NCBI GenBank assembly: GCA_032717465.1
Contig: CM064681.1
Location: 11,523,235 to 11,587,234, forward strand
Reading direction: 5' to 3'
Source of the DNA: Coenobita brevimanus
Taxonomy: Eukaryota; Arthropoda; Malacostraca; Decapoda; Coenobitidae
DNA: 64,000 nt
Below, piece by piece: positions 1 through 17,679 of the stretch (the stretch's first letter is position 1; each line of letters begins with the position of its first letter). The notes beneath the pieces are model-generated. The model worked only from the letters and a program-made list of their open reading frames with translations, had not been told where the DNA came from and ran no database searches. The translations under genes were made by a program, and so were the position numbers.

Positions 1-145
1 AGTATGAAGATTAAAGCTAGATGATTCTAAAAGAAGAAATTAAATACCTCTGTGTCTGGTAGTTACGAACGTTATTTGTCTGTTAAGAATTATGGACGCG
101 ATACATAGAATGTCTACCAACACTCTGATAAAAGTAGCACCCACC

Positions 146-147
<2 letters not shown>

Positions 148-200
<53 letters not shown>
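148..200. repeat. (GT)n microsatellite, first copy
   Basis: About 26 GT units. The second copy at 33,628-33,682 is one unit longer. Confidence 0.95.
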
Positions 201-201
<1 letters not shown>

Positions 202-520
202 AAGTCATCTTGTGGTGATCCAAGTTTGGTGGGTTGGTTGGTCGGCGAGTGGGTGGATGGGTTGGAAGGTAGGGTGGGTGGCCATCATTGGCAGATGGGG
301 TGGGTGGAGTGGATGAGGTTGGTGGGTGGAGTGAGCTTGCATGGTATGGTGGTGGTGCAGAATGGGTGGGTGGGTGCGTGGGAGGGATGGGGTGGTTCAG
401 TGAATGGGAAACATGGGTGTAGTGTGGGTTTTGTATATGGATGGGTGGGCTTACTGGGTGGATTGGCGGACTTTTTGGGTGGATAAGTGGGCGTATTGCG
501 TGGGTTGGTGTTTTTTTTTT
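201..520 (+). repeat. TGG-rich degenerate repeat, first copy
   Basis: A strongly G-rich plus strand made of irregular units such as GGTGGGTGGATGG. Frames through it are low-complexity Trp/Gly/Val peptides with no family resemblance, so I treat it as non-coding. The second copy is at about 33,683-34,010, and a related block in reverse orientation lies near 17,780-17,865. Confidence 0.7.
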
Positions 521-629
521 AGTGGATGGGTGGATGTGTGGCTTTCTGGAGGACAAACCAGATTTGCTTACTACACTGGATGAGTGGGTATGTGTATGGC
601 TGGGTAGAGGGCTGGGTGAATGGAGGAAA

Positions 630-1140
630 ATTGGTCCACTAGGGAAATGGGTCAACATGATAACTAGGTCCATGGCTGGAGTAGGTCCATGTGGTAAAAT
701 AGTTGCAAGGGGGATATATTCTTGGAGGAAAGGGGCTCATGTAGAAACAGGTCCAATAATTAAAAAAATGTATATATATCTGTGAAGGAAATAGAGCCAT
801 ATGGAGATTAGGTGTGTTCCATGGGGAGAAAATATGGCCACGGTGAAAGCAGGTACATAGTGAAAATAAATCCTTGGTGAAAACAAGCCCATGAGGAACA
901 TAGATAATGAGAAGGAAAAAAATCCATATTAAAAACAATAGGTCCATGGTGAAAGTAAGTCCATACTGCAGATATGTCCAAAGGGGAAAAAGGTCCATGA
1001 AATAAAATTGGTCCATAGGAAAAAAAGTAAGTAGGTGGGAGAAAACTGATCCATGAAGAAAATAGGTCCAAGGAGTAAAAGAGGTCCATGGTGAAAACAG
1101 GCTCAGGGGGGGAAACGGGTCCACTTTGGGAAAATGGGTC
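630..1140 (+). repeat. GGTCCAT/GAAAA degenerate minisatellite, first copy
   Basis: An irregular tandem array in which a GGTCCAT-type core is followed by an A-rich arm such as GGTGAAAA, at intervals of roughly 15-30 bases over about 500 bases. The opposite strand reads as a Phe/Pro/Tyr/His-rich repeat peptide, which follows from the repeat and is not taken as a gene. Confidence 0.75.
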
Positions 1141-1771
1141 ACTGGGATGAAAAATGGTACATGAAAGTAAACTGGTGGGTAGGGAGATGTCCCCTAGAGG
1201 TATATTCAGAGACGGGCTTATGTGTTAGTATCCCTAAGCATTTGTTACTGCATCAAGATGTCGAGGTCCTGCCTCATTTGTTCTGTAGACTGTTTATAGA
1301 CTCCCTACCCTCAGTGTTTCCTCACTTTGCAATTACAGTATCATAACGCACTTAACTAACCGCTGCAAATCTTCATAAAACTTCCATATCATCACTAACC
1401 TCTTTTTTTCTGATTATGTTACCATTTCCTCACTGAGCTAGTGTGCTTCCCAACCTTCACTGTGCTTCCTAGTCTTCATTGTCTTCACTACAATGCTCTA
1501 CCACCGTACTTCTATATTTCCATTGTTTCCATAATTTCAATAAGGTTTATGACTTCCTGCGTTAATATTTCCTCCAAAACACGAAGTAATAAAAATTTAA
1601 TGGTGAAATACACATAAAATCTTTCCCAAAGGAAGGGTGAAGGTCTAAATGAAAGAAAGGCGCAGCTACAGCCCTTAACAACAGCAAGAACAACTCTTGG
1701 CGGAATGACAGTACAGACGCCCGGTCACACATGAAAAACGCATACAACCCCGTAGGAGCCGGACCTATGGC

Positions 1772-1773
<2 letters not shown>

Positions 1774-1832
<59 letters not shown>

Positions 1833-1950
1833 ATTTATTAAGAAATTCCCTTAAATGTCTTCAGTTGGGGCAATAACCCCAGCCCCCACCCCCGTAGCTA
1901 CATCACTGGATACAGACTCCACAGTAGTTGATACCTGGGTCCAAAGGAAG

Positions 1951-1992
<42 letters not shown>

Positions 1993-1993
1993 C
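1774..1993. repeat. (CT)n and (TAT)n microsatellites, first copy
   Basis: A (CT)n run at 1,774-1,826 and a TTA/TAT triplet run at 1,951-1,993, separated by unique sequence. Second copy: 35,257-35,310 and about 35,436-35,476. Confidence 0.93.
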
Positions 1994-2469
1994 CTTCTCG
2001 TGATACATTCTATTTTACTGCATTAACGTCAAAAAATAAAGCTCGTCGCATTTTATGATTCATATTCAAGAGCATTGATATGGTCCCTTAACAACATCGT
2101 CTTGCACCGGTTTCGAATGGATAGGCTATTAAAAAAAAAAAAAATAGAATGCTGTATGATATTTAGTATACTACTGGCGGCCGAATGAAATGTTGCTTAA
2201 TGTGCATGTTTTCCACTCAACAAGGAAATTACCAAGGGGTATCAGATCAAGTATAATCATTCTATAATTATTAATGATTTAAACTCATTCACGGAGGAGC
2301 AAACAGTATTCACCCCTCCTCATATGCGAGTTAGGGAAGTGGGCCCCGCTACTCCTGCCCCCAACCCATCCAGCCCCCGGATAGGCCTTTGGGAGGTTGC
2401 AAGTACCTACATGGAAAGCTTATGTTTGTGGAGTCCAATTAAGATTTTTAGATGGCTTGAATGATGGAT

Positions 2470-4872
<2,403 letters not shown>

Positions 4873-6110
4873 TTAGGTCCTTGATATGAATTTAACTGGG
4901 AATGGACAACCGACTAATGAAAATGGCTCGTGAAAACATGAGATGGCAGTTTGAGTAGACATATCAGCACAAGGGAAAGGAAATGAATTTGGAGTACTCA
5001 TCAACCACCGCAAGAAGGTACTTGTTCCGAGTGCGGGAAGTCTTAGGACCAACAAAATCAACTGGTAAATGATTAAACAGACACAAATCATGAATCAGGT
5101 TAGTTTTTGGAGGTTTGTAAGTTCCACATTTTAACTCGGAAAAAACAGTACTCTGAATACAAACTCTCTATTTTTCCAGAGCAAATGCCAGATTCTTAGC
5201 TCTAACAAAGTTATATAGCCAAGTAGCACCTGGGTGGCATAGTGAAACCTGAATAGCCTCGAGAAGAGTGGAACTGACGGTAAAGGCAGTGGAACATGCT
5301 CGATGCAGAGTGTCACAAGGAACATTTTCTAAACCAGATGATACTGAAGATAAAACTTATATCCAGAGAGTTGCAGGCTCCATCGCATTCTTAATTTTAG
5401 ATGAATAACCCATACTGAACATGAAAGACACTGTCCATTGGTCAGTCACTATTGTGAACCTCATCTCTATGAGAAACAGCCTCCGTTTATGTGCAGACTC
5501 AGTGATAAACGTAGCCTCCCTCTCAGTAGCAGATTGAAGCCCTTTGGATGAGGCCAAAGTCCTAAAGAAGAAAGCACTGAGCCTACCTTTCTGAGGCAGA
5601 GTGGCAGTCAAAGAGGTGACAGAAGCATCAGTTTCTATATGTAGGGGCAAATCATTGTCAAAACCAACCACAAAAGCCCTTCATGTCTCTTCCTTTAGGG
5701 GTTCGAAATACTGCATAGCTGAACTGTCCTTGGGCAAGGACTTTTCGTTCAATAGAGGCAGAATGCGAGCTGAGTAGTTAGAAACCCATAATGATTAATA
5801 TGAGAGGAGACCTACAGTAAAGCACGTTTCATGGAGGCAGAGGCAGAGGGGATAGGCAAATCTTTAGGTGGTTTGAGGCACTCAGAATCGGGACAAAGAG
5901 CTCCATTAGAAATGAGGTAGCAGAGACAGCTCCTTTCCTTCAAGCTATATTGACATTTTCCTTCATTCAAGGTATGATAGTATTGGGAGGCAACCTACTT
6001 TATGCATTCAGAGTTACGATGATGATAGTCCTTCCCTGCACCACATATTATGACATCATCAGTATGAGCATTGATTATTAACGATGATAACTGAATTGAT
6101 TGCATGCTGG
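4873..6110 (-). pseudogene. Gypsy-type pol/gag fragment, first copy
   Basis: First-copy version of the fragment described at 38,351-39,590: an RNase H-like block (about 5,357-5,671) followed on the minus strand by an integrase-like block (about 4,873-5,160), with gag-like cysteine/histidine patches to the right. The frame is broken one base differently from the second copy near 5,160. Confidence 0.6.
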
Positions 6111-6681
6111 AATACAGCCACAACATTAGTTAAAGCAAAGAGGATTCTTGTACACTAAAATTATTGTCTGCCATGATAAATTTTCCTGAGATGTTGTTTA
6201 GGAGATACATTACATCCCCGTTATCTGATATCCCGGTAATCAGTAAATCACTGTAATGATGAAAATAAGCTAGGGACATTTCCTGTGTTTAATGCACGCT
6301 CCTGCTATGACAGTAAAAGTGGCAGATGAGATGCCCAACACACGCACTGACGCACACGCAAGCCGACCTTCACTTGTCAGAGCTAATATTACCGACAATC
6401 TTTACACGCACATAAACCCATTCTGATGCTTCTGTACAAGCCCCGTAGTTCCATCCACTCCTTTGAACAGCTTTGCCACTCTGTCCCCACCCCCTCTCTG
6501 TTCCTCTTTTACTTGTCCCACAGTAGTCGTTGAATCTCCTATGTTCATTAGCTGTAACTGCTGCATCTTCTCTCACTCACCCTTTAGTATTATCACAAAC
6601 CCCGTCCAATCAGTTGTGTACAATGCTGGTGATCGAAAAGGAGCATCTCTGTGTGTGTGCTTTCACGAAGTGGATTTTGTC

Positions 6682-7785
<1,104 letters not shown>

Positions 7786-8850
7786 CTATCCCTTTCCTTC
7801 GCTATCCTGACCAGGTCCGCCACTCTCCATCCTCGGCCAATATAATCGAAGCGACAGATCCATAAACTTCATTCTCTGCCTTCCTCTTGCTCTTGTTCCC
7901 TGTAGTTTTTCCAGCAAACAGTTGCTCTCAAGTCCCTTAAGCTTTAAGCATATGGCCAACAAAACTTCAGTTGCCTCCTTCTCATGCATTTCATAATCTC
8001 TTCTTCCCATTCCTGCCCTTCTCAGGTCTTGCTTCTCTATTTGTCACTGGGAGGTGTCCAAGAAATTCTTAACAATCTTCGTAAAAAACACATTTCCATA
8101 GCTTCTGTCCACTTCTTCATATTCCTCCTTTTCCACGTGTTTCGCATCCATATATCAAAACTGACCATACAAAACATTTTAACATTCTTATTTCTTATCT
8201 CCTTGCTCATACTTATATTGGTTAAAATCTTTACATTTCCATAAGTAGTTTTTGCCGTTGCAGCTGTCTTCATTTTATTTCCCTTTTCACAATCTGGGCA
8301 TCTTCTGATATTAGGCTTCCCAAGTATTTATAACTTTCTTCTTGCTTTATTTGTCTCCTCTCGTACATTCACTATTATTATTGTCATCCTCTCTCTTTTC
8401 TTCGTTATTCCCATGAGCTCAGTCGTCTTAGCATTTATCTTCGCAAACCTCTTCCCTCGCAAGACTCTTGCAGCTTGCTTACCAGTTTCCTACAACTTTT
8501 CTTTCCTCCTGAATCCAAGCAACAAAATTAAATGCAGCATCTGCAATAAAAGGATATTATTCACAGTTCTTCCTCCAATACTGGTGGTCCTGCCACGTCC
8601 TCCACATCATCTGTATAACACTTCTCTCCATACAAGGAAATCTGGAAGCAAGACACACACCCATGCCTCACTCCTCTCCGAATATCAACCCAGTCTGTCC
8701 TCTCATTTATTTTCACCATTATCCTATGATCTCCAGTGCACATATTTAGTTATCAACTTTATATCTTTAACATGCACCCCTATCTCCTGTAACATATTTA
8801 CCATTTCTTCATGCATCACTTGTGTCAAATGCTTTATCAAAATACAAAGG
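7786..8850 (-). pseudogene. LINE reverse transcriptase fragment, first copy
   Basis: Frame-broken version of the minus-strand LINE at 41,137-42,180. The same peptide pieces occur split across frames by insertions. Its 5' side runs into (TA)n/(GATA)n repeats. Confidence 0.7.
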
Positions 8851-9019
<169 letters not shown>

Positions 9020-9022
<3 letters not shown>

Positions 9023-9190
9023 ATTGGAGCCCAGCGTCCAGAGTATTGGACAGAACTTGGAAATTTCAAATCTTGAATGAAGGTAGGGAACCCTATGAGC
9101 TTCGCGACTATAAGCCGATAGGCGAAGGGCAGTACGCTTAGTACTCTCCCAGTGCAATGCCTCCCTTCAGTAGCTCTGGGGACCAATGGG
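9020..9190. mobile_element. Small inverted-repeat element (MITE-like), first copy
   Basis: About 170 bases bounded by CCCATTGG...CCAATGGG inside TA runs. See the second copy at 42,355-42,522, where the arms match over more bases. Confidence 0.55.

Positions 9191-9198
<8 letters not shown>

Positions 9199-9269
<71 letters not shown>
9199..9269. repeat. (GT)n microsatellite, first copy
   Basis: About 35 GT units directly after the inverted-repeat element and a short TA run. Second copy: about 42,532-42,607. Confidence 0.95.
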
Positions 9270-9270
<1 letters not shown>

Positions 9271-9294
9271 CTATATCGTTCGTTCGTTTTTACG

Positions 9295-10120
9295 CCTCTA
9301 GCATGCTTTCATGCGTCGGCCTTGAAGTCACCTAATGGTGGCTCTCCATGCTGCCTCTGATCTCTGGCAGCTTCCCTATTCAGTCCCTTATCCCCAAGGT
9401 CACCACTCAATGAGCTCGTCCCAGGTCTTTTTTCGGTCTGCCTCTCGCAACCCTCTCCGTAACATTAACACTTCTCACTTTCTGTACCTTCCAATTATCA
9501 TCCCCCATCACTCTCCACACACTTGGCCAAACCGTCCCAATCTACTACTCCTCATCACAACACCAATACCCTACAGACAGATCCTACCCCTGAACTCTTC
9601 CATCATAAATCTAGACTCCCAGGCCTCACACTCAGGGGACGCACTGCACATCCACTTAACCATTGTCATTTCTGTACAGCTTGGTTAAGCCTGCAAATGG
9701 TCCTTCCTCTTCCTTTTCTTGCCCAGTCTCACTACCACTTACAGCATTACACTGCAAACACATGCTGCATACAAAGATCCCTTAGCACGGAGGAGAGCCC
9801 TGTCAGTAAAGTCAGGAGAGGCAATAGCTCCTCAACTTCTTCCAACCACTCCTCACTCCAGCCCCATCTCCTTTGCACATAACTTGTCTCCCAAATAACA
9901 AAGTTCTTCCACACACTCGAGAGACTCCACCAGCAATGCTTTTCGCTCTTGACCAATCTCCACAACTGTTTCCCCGACACACTGCACACATGAAATCAGC
10001 ACTATCAATCATTGTACTCCTCTAATACCACTTCATCGCTTAGCAACCACATATCACAGACACTGCACAAGATGGAATCACTTCCCACTGCCCTTGAGGC
10101 AAATCGCACATGACCACTCT
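9295..10120 (-). pseudogene. LINE C-terminal fragment, first copy
   Basis: Frame-broken copy of the zinc-finger/reverse transcriptase C-terminal relic at 42,640-43,460. The zinc-finger, thumb and basic C-terminal pieces appear in different frames. Confidence 0.65.
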
Positions 10121-10207
10121 CCCTCTTCTTTGACAGTACTGCCACCAGCCCTACATACCATCACTTTTGTTACCAGCTGCGATAGCGATGCTGCTGGTAT
10201 TGTTTTC

Positions 10208-10211
<4 letters not shown>

Positions 10212-10272
<61 letters not shown>

Positions 10273-10640
10273 GCACTTGATAACTTCACAACCGCTGAAG
10301 ATATGTCACAAATACTTTTACAGGTGAGTAGCGTTGAAAAAAGCTATCACGAGTTCGATGAACTGGTGAGTGTGGTGGTCAAAGGTCAGTCCGACTGTTA
10401 CCACAGCAACAACACTTCTCAACCACACAAGTTATCACAAAATTTTACAGGTGTGTAGTAGGAACGAAAATCTCCCACGAGTATTGTTTTCTGTTAGTCT
10501 GTGTTTCTGTGTCTGTTTGCACAATAAAATTGCAACCGCTTAAGGTATCATTACAAAATTTTACAGGTGTGTAGTATGGATGAAAATCTACCCTAATTCG
10601 AAAATGATAAAAGTAGGTCAAGGTCAAGGTCATATTCCGA
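10212..10640. repeat. (GT)n followed by degenerate ~115 bp repeat units, first copy
   Basis: A GT run (10,212-10,270), then about three imperfect units sharing an ACAGGTGTGTAGTA-type core and a GGTCAAGGTCA phrase. Second copy: 43,510-43,920. Confidence 0.6.
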
Positions 10641-10764
10641 GACACCGTGCTATATACTGCATGTGTCGGCCCACAGTCTACAATGTATTTCCTGCCTTGA
10701 AAGTGGGCCTCTAGTTTTATCTGTAAATACTCTTAAGCTTCAGCTTATGCTATCTCTCTCAATT

Positions 10765-11354
<590 letters not shown>

Positions 11355-11379
11355 TACCCTCAATGTACACCCTGTGAGT

Positions 11380-13848
11380 GGGGGAACACAATCTGGCCGC
11401 ACTATGGGGGTGGTACTACTACTCTGCAGGCCAGGTTGTGTTAGGAGGAATTCTGCCACCGTATTCCCTGCGTGTCGTCAAAAGGCGGCTAAAACGGGCA
11501 AGGTGAGGGAACTGAGGTACCCTCCTCTGTTTTTTTAGTTCCTAAAAAGAGACAGGCCATAGTAAGGGATGGGGGGACCGAGTTATCCCCGTAACCTGAA
11601 GACTGGGTCCATGAATGTGCATGGATGTAGTACGATTGAGGACTAAAAGGGAGGAGATTGGGGAGAATGTTTGTGATATAAAGTTGGCTGTGTTGGCTTT
11701 GAGTGAAAACAAAGATGAAAGGGAAAGGTGAGTCTACGTTTGGATGTGTGAATGGAAGAGGTGTTAATAAGAGGAAGGGCAAGAGAGAGGGTGTGGCCTT
11801 GTTAGTGAGCCCGGAAGTACAGCAGTGTGTGACTGAATGGAAGGAGGTGTCATCGAGAATGATGTGAGTGAAAGCAGAAATTTGAACGTGAGTTGCGGGT
11901 ATTTGTGAGTGCATATGGGCTTGGTAGTGAAAGGGATGAAGAAGAGTGGGTCATTCTGGAATCATGTTGATGAGTGTCTGCAGAGTTTTGGGTGCATATG
12001 TGAATGTGGTAATGATGGGAGATCTGAATGCTAGTGTGGGAAATGTAGCTGTTGGAAGGTGTAGTTGGTATGCATGGTGTGCCTGGAAGAAGAGAAAATG
12101 GGGGAACGAGAATGATAGGGATGTGCGTTGAGCTAGAGATGATGATTGGAAATACTTTGTTCGAGGATGAAAGATATTTATAAGAATACATGGGTGAGAG
12201 CAGGAGGGCGGAAAGGGTTGTTAATAGAGCATTGATGGACTATGTGGTTGTGTCCAGGAATGGGTAATAGGAGAGATTGTTCTTGATGTGTTGGATGTGA
12301 GAGTTCTGAGAGGGGAGGGTGGAGGTATGTCTGACCACCACCTGGTGGAGAGGAAAGTTGAGAGTAGGTAAGAGATGGGTGAGAGCTAGGAGAGTTTGGT
12401 GTAGACAGGGAGGTTTGGAAAGAGAGTGAGTTAGATAAAAGAGAGAAAATAATAGAGCATCAGGAGAAATTGAAAGATGAGTGGAACACAGTGAAAGATC
12501 AGGAGAAGGTGGCTGTGTGGAGGAGGAATGGCAGTTGTTTAAGAGTGCCTGTGCTGGAGCATGCGGAAGAGGCGTGTGGTGTGAGACAAGTGGGTGGTGG
12601 TGGTAAGGAAGAGCAATGAAGAATGGTGCAAGGAAGTAGAAGTATGGCTGTGGCTGAGAAGAGATGTGCATATGAAGTGTGGCTGGAGAGGAAGGATGAG
12701 GTGTCATAATGAGAGGTATAAGGAAAAGAGGAGATAGGGCGAGAAGGGCTGTGCATGATGCTAAAGTGGCAGCAGATGAGAGGTGGTGTAGGCGGTTGAC
12801 TGAGAATTTTCAACAGAATAAGAAAATATTTTGGAAGGAGGTGAACAGGGTGCGAAAGGAGAAGGTCTGGGAAGAACGAGTGAGTAAAAGCAGAGGATGG
12901 AAAGGATGCTTAACTGAGATGGATACACATGTTAGGAAGAGATGGGCAGAGTATTTTGAAAGATTGTTAAATGTAGAGGGAGGGAAAGGGAGGCTGAGAT
13001 TGTGGGCAGATGGAAGGGTGCAAGGAATAAATGTGTTGGGAGAGTTGAAATGATTCTTTGATCATGAGAGGAGGAAGTGCAAGGAGGCAGTGCAAAGGAG
13101 GTGAAAACAGGGAAAGCTGCAGGTATGGGATGGGGTGTGGCTGAAATGCCTGAAAGGTGGTGGAGCGACTATTGTTGACTGGTTGGTAAGACTGCTGAAT
13201 GTGTGTTTTGTGAGTGGCATGGTGCCCATTGACTGAGCAAGTGCTTGTGTGGTTTCGTTGTATAAAGGTAATGGTGATAAGTATGAATGTACTAGCTTTA
13301 GGGATATAAGTTCTGCTGAGGTGTTGTATGTAAGGTGTATGGTAGTTTTAATTCAAAAGAGAGTTCGAGAGGGTACAGAGGGGAGTGATTGGTGACGAGC
13401 AGTATGGCATTAGGAGAAGAGGGAAGGGATGTGGATCAGGTGTTTGCTTTAAAACAAGTGCTGTGAAAAGTATTTAGCAAAAAAAGGTAAGGATGTGTTT
13501 TGAGCGTTCATGGATTTAGAGAAAACGTACCAAATTCAGAACTGATAGGGAGGCTTTGTGGACTGTTTTAAAACTGTATGGACTTGATGGTACGTTACTA
13601 AAACGAGTGAAAAGCATTTATTTAAATGAAGTAGAGGCGATGTGTACCAGAGTGGGAAATACCGTGGAGTGATTAGTTTCCCGTGAGAGTGGGGCTGCAG
13701 CAGGGATGTGTGATGTCACCTTGGATTTGTTTAATATTAATATGGATGGTACTATAAGGGAGGTGAATGCACGAGTGTTAGAGGTGAGTTCTGAGTCTGG
13801 CGAAAGGTTGATGGAAAGAGAGTGTGAATCTGAAGCAGCTGCTGTTTG
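11380..13848 (+). pseudogene. LINE 5' half (endonuclease and part of RT), first copy
   Basis: First-copy version of the LINE described at 44,630-47,021. The endonuclease frame, open for over 300 codons in the second copy, is broken here into short pieces by one-base insertions. It ends at the LTR boundary at about 13,849. Confidence 0.75.
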
Positions 13849-14814
13849 TGTGTATCAGTTGGTTTGAACCCACAGATGATCACCAGTATTATGTATCAGC
13901 TTAGAAAAGATTGCACTGTTCCAAGCAGGTTATCAAGATGTAATGTTCCACCTGGTTCAAGAAGTCACTTTCAGCTGACTCTCTCCACCAATCGTCTCTG
14001 CACACACAGTGAGATGGTGTGGGAATCAGTGTAGATCCTGTTGCTTAGGAATGGTAGGTAGCATGCACCGGTAACAGAAAGCTGAGCAGATTTTATCCTC
14101 TTTATCGGCCACAGAAAGACACAACTGCAACACAGAGAGAACTCAGAGTAATACGTCCCTCATGTTTGAATGATAAGTGCGTTCTGCCTCACATCTGCCC
14201 CGCTCCCTTACTGGAGAGCGCGGTCAGATCAGCATAAAATAGAGGTGCCAATCCTCAGACATTCTTGGGATTTACTACAAGAGTAGAAGTAAGTTACACC
14301 ATCTACCATGCACATTAGTACACCTCAGTAAAGTAGCATTGATTACATTGAAAATATACCAACAAGGTAAATGTTTCCCAAGACTTTAAACATATATACA
14401 ATTCATATTTCTCTATTGTATTCTCTTACCCTCATATTTCTGGAGGATTTATACAAGAGTAGAAGTAAGTTACACCTCTACCATGCACATTATACACTCT
14501 CAGTAAAGTAGCATTGATTACATTAAAATATACCAACAAGGTAAATGTTTCCCCAAGACTTTAAACATATATACAATTCACTATATTTCTCTATCGCATT
14601 CCCTTACCCTCATATTTACGTCAGAAGAGAGTGCTAACTTTCGCAGGTCTAGCGCTCATTTTATTCCCACACCACACTTACACTAAAGTGGCAATTTGGA
14701 TTCTTATCTCAACACTAAGCAACAACTTTCTACTAAATATGAATATATATTAATGTGTACAGTAGTGAGAGACATGCTCCAATGTGGAAAACAGTGGCAG
14801 ACCCTGAAGAACAT
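13849..14814 (-). repeat. 3' LTR of the env-bearing LTR element, first copy
   Basis: Corresponds to 47,022-47,953, including the internal ~171 bp tandem duplication (units starting near 14,262 and 14,440). Confidence 0.75.
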
Positions 14815-16400
14815 TGCTCGGCCAACATCTTTTCGACGTCCCCTGTCAACATTGTTGTCCTAACTTTGCACCGTGTAGCCTAACCAATGTGTAGATAGCA
14901 GTAACTATTCAAGCAAGTCCAGACTTGCAACCCGCGAGTACAGGATCCGTGGTTTATTGGGTTTCCCTTACTCGGTCCGTTTAGAAAGTAGCCCCAAACA
15001 CAAACACAGGAGGACAAGACCACAATAAGTAGAACACCAACGCCAGGACCAAAATAGGAAGGAGAAAGGTATGAATGAGATAGGACAGTGCATGGCATGG
15101 TTCTAAATCCCTAGTCTTGCTCAGCTAGGAAAGGAGATTCATATTCATTCGTTGAGCAGCATGAGACAGCCTATTCACATTCTAAGGTAGAAATCACTGA
15201 ATGAAGGTAGAAGAGGTCGTAACTGGGATGAGAAGTTCACCGATGTAAGTGTTAGATGTTGCTTGTTAGGTAGAATTGCTATCTCTTTACTGTGCAACTC
15301 ACAGAAATCGGGTGGAACATAGTAACCCTCTTACCGTAAGGAACTGGTTTTTGTGAGGCACATGTGAGTGTTATGTCCTCTGTCTCAGGAAAGAAGAAGT
15401 ATTGTTTCGCATGTACTGTACATGAGTGCATGGAAGACTTGACTTCAACTGAATGGGTTGGAAAGCAGGCAACATTGTAGTGCAGGATAGTGTTTGTGTC
15501 CAATAAGGCCATCTTCCACTCCTCTTACCCCTGATGGAATAGAAGACAAAATGGAAAGCAGGACATACATGAAGATCAAGAAATGAGGCCTTACACTTCT
15601 CAAATTCAATCCACAGTCATTTCTGCTATATACCATTTTGTCATCCTGATACAACTAGCACCTCTGGTCTCCTCATTCAGAATAGCTACAAAGTGTATTT
15701 GTTAGTAGTAGCATAAGGGAAAGGAATGAACCGCCATGCATGGTATGTTACAGCATTCCTTATTGGTACCAATATCAGGTTGCCCTCATGGGTCAACTGG
15801 GCCTCTGATGCAATGGGTAATAATATTTTCCCAGTTGACTCATGCCAAAAAGTGGCATACAAATCCATGCTTCACCATAGTTATGTCAAGAGCAGCTTAA
15901 TTAAAATGTGAGTAGGAAGTGGCAATAAAGCATTAACCCTATTCAAACCCGTATCGATTAAGCCAACTCAACACCATCTTGGCTACATGCGACTCCAAAG
16001 CAGTGGTTGACTCATTGAGAGCATGTGGGCACTCAACAATTAACACTATGTTAGGTCAGGGTTGGTAGAAGTTACTCTGGATGTTATTCACAACTCCTAC
16101 GAGATGGTTGGTAGTCTTAATTATCTTTGTCAGGTTTGTCAGTGAACTGTTCTAACTGTTCATACATGTGTACAATTAGCCTGTTATTTGCACTTAGCCA
16201 CCAATGCCAAATCATGCATCTGTCTGCCCAATTGCACTACATCCTTGTCTAGCACTGTACCAAAAAGCTTTTGAGACCAGGATGACTTTGGAGAATCCAC
16301 AAGTCCTCTCTTAGTACATGCATGGACATGCTGGGAAAGATCAGAATTTGCATTAGGTAAAGTGACATGTAATTTAGCGAGCCTGTCTGTGAGCCTATCT
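14815..16400 (-). pseudogene. Envelope gene fragment, first copy (cut by gap)
   Basis: First-copy version of the minus-strand envelope gene at 48,040-49,857. The membrane-anchor frame (about 14,880-15,098) is readable; the ectodomain is frame-broken and the gene is cut by the N gap. Confidence 0.65.
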
Positions 16401-16500
16401 NNNNNNNNNNNNNNNNNNNNNNNNNNNNNNNNNNNNNNNNNNNNNNNNNNNNNNNNNNNNNNNNNNNNNNNNNNNNNNNNNNNNNNNNNNNNNNNNNNNN
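16401..16500. other. Assembly gap (100 N)
   Basis: Exactly 100 undetermined bases, the usual scaffold filler of unknown true size. It cuts the envelope pseudogene of the first copy; the sequence to its right does not continue that gene. Confidence 0.99.
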
Positions 16501-17570
16501 GTTTGTTCACTGGTGCGGAGCCTGGTGGTGGTGCTCGTGTTTTGTATGTTCCTTCTGAGGAAACTTGACTTCTTCGGTAGGGACAAGATCGTTCGGTATA
16601 ATTAATCATTAATGGAAATATTTCATATTCAAAAGGTGGATTATTAAATTGAGTGACTCTGTAAGCCTCTCCTTGGCCTGAAAGTAACTGTTCACTAAAT
16701 GATTTACAAAAACCGTTAGAGTCAGAAACTGGAAATTTGATAACTATGTGGCCATTTAAAAATGCTTTTTTTTTTTTTTTTTCCTTTTTAAAATGTGGTT
16801 TACCTTGGGTAGCCTCATATGGTCTGAAACACATCTCTACCAAAGTTTGCCAGATTTAACATTTAGAACAACGTGTGAGTTTCCATCGAAACAGCCTAAT
16901 TATCCCACTTTTTTTTTTTAACCAAATTTACGAAATCCTTATGGTAATAGTCAGTTCCCCACGAAGTTTTTGTCTGTTGCACAGGTGACTACATATTCTT
17001 ACCTCAAGGATTGATGCTCTCAGTGAAGGTGAATTGCACTTAACTTCCATGACCTCTTGTGAAATACCATTAGCAAGTGTCCTTATTTGCAAAATAGAAT
17101 CTCCAGAGAAGCAGGCAGACTTAGTTATTTATTTGCTGTCTGTTGGCTTTGGAATCTTAAAACACCATGGATGTTAACATTTTGCGTTATACAACAGTCT
17201 GAAGAGTGACTAAGTACCTATAAATTGCAAAGCAGAAGAGTACATACCGGTAACTAATGACTAACGACTATGGACGTATAAATTGGCCAACCGGTTACAT
17301 GAGTACATTAAAATATACGGTGGTTTTGTAGAAGGTAGAGAGATTATGGCAGGATGCTGTTAGTATCGACATAACCTTCCCAGCCCCCCTGTGAGCTAAT
17401 GCAAAGTTGGGTAGACGCAGTGTCGTCGGAGCTTTAAACTCTCCTACCACCCCTTTCCGACTTTTCATTCTGAGTCACTTCTCGATCCTTATTCCTCTCT
17501 TCTGTCTTTCCCAGCCTCGTCTTACCGAGTAAAAAGAGTGTAGGATACAGAGAGGAGTTTGTTGCAAGAG
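16501..17570. other. No gene recognised
   Basis: Sequence to the right of the gap. A poly-T run lies near 16,768-16,782. Frames are short and match no family I know. Confidence 0.5.
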
Positions 17571-17679
17571 TTTGGCCACTTTACTGAGTTCTGGCAGGGG
17601 TACCCGGCATTGCCTGAGTCAAACCCTACAATCGCGCATACTGGCATTGCCTGGTACCCTGGATGGACACTCCCTCTGT

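Noticed and set aside
83..673. Pro/His/Ser-rich 196-codon frame on the minus strand
   Set aside because: It is the complement of the TGG-rich repeat and the GT run; low complexity, and in the second copy a one-base change breaks it.
639..1142. Phe/Tyr/Pro-rich repeat protein on the minus strand
   Set aside because: It follows from the GGTCCAT minisatellite and shifts frame between the two copies.
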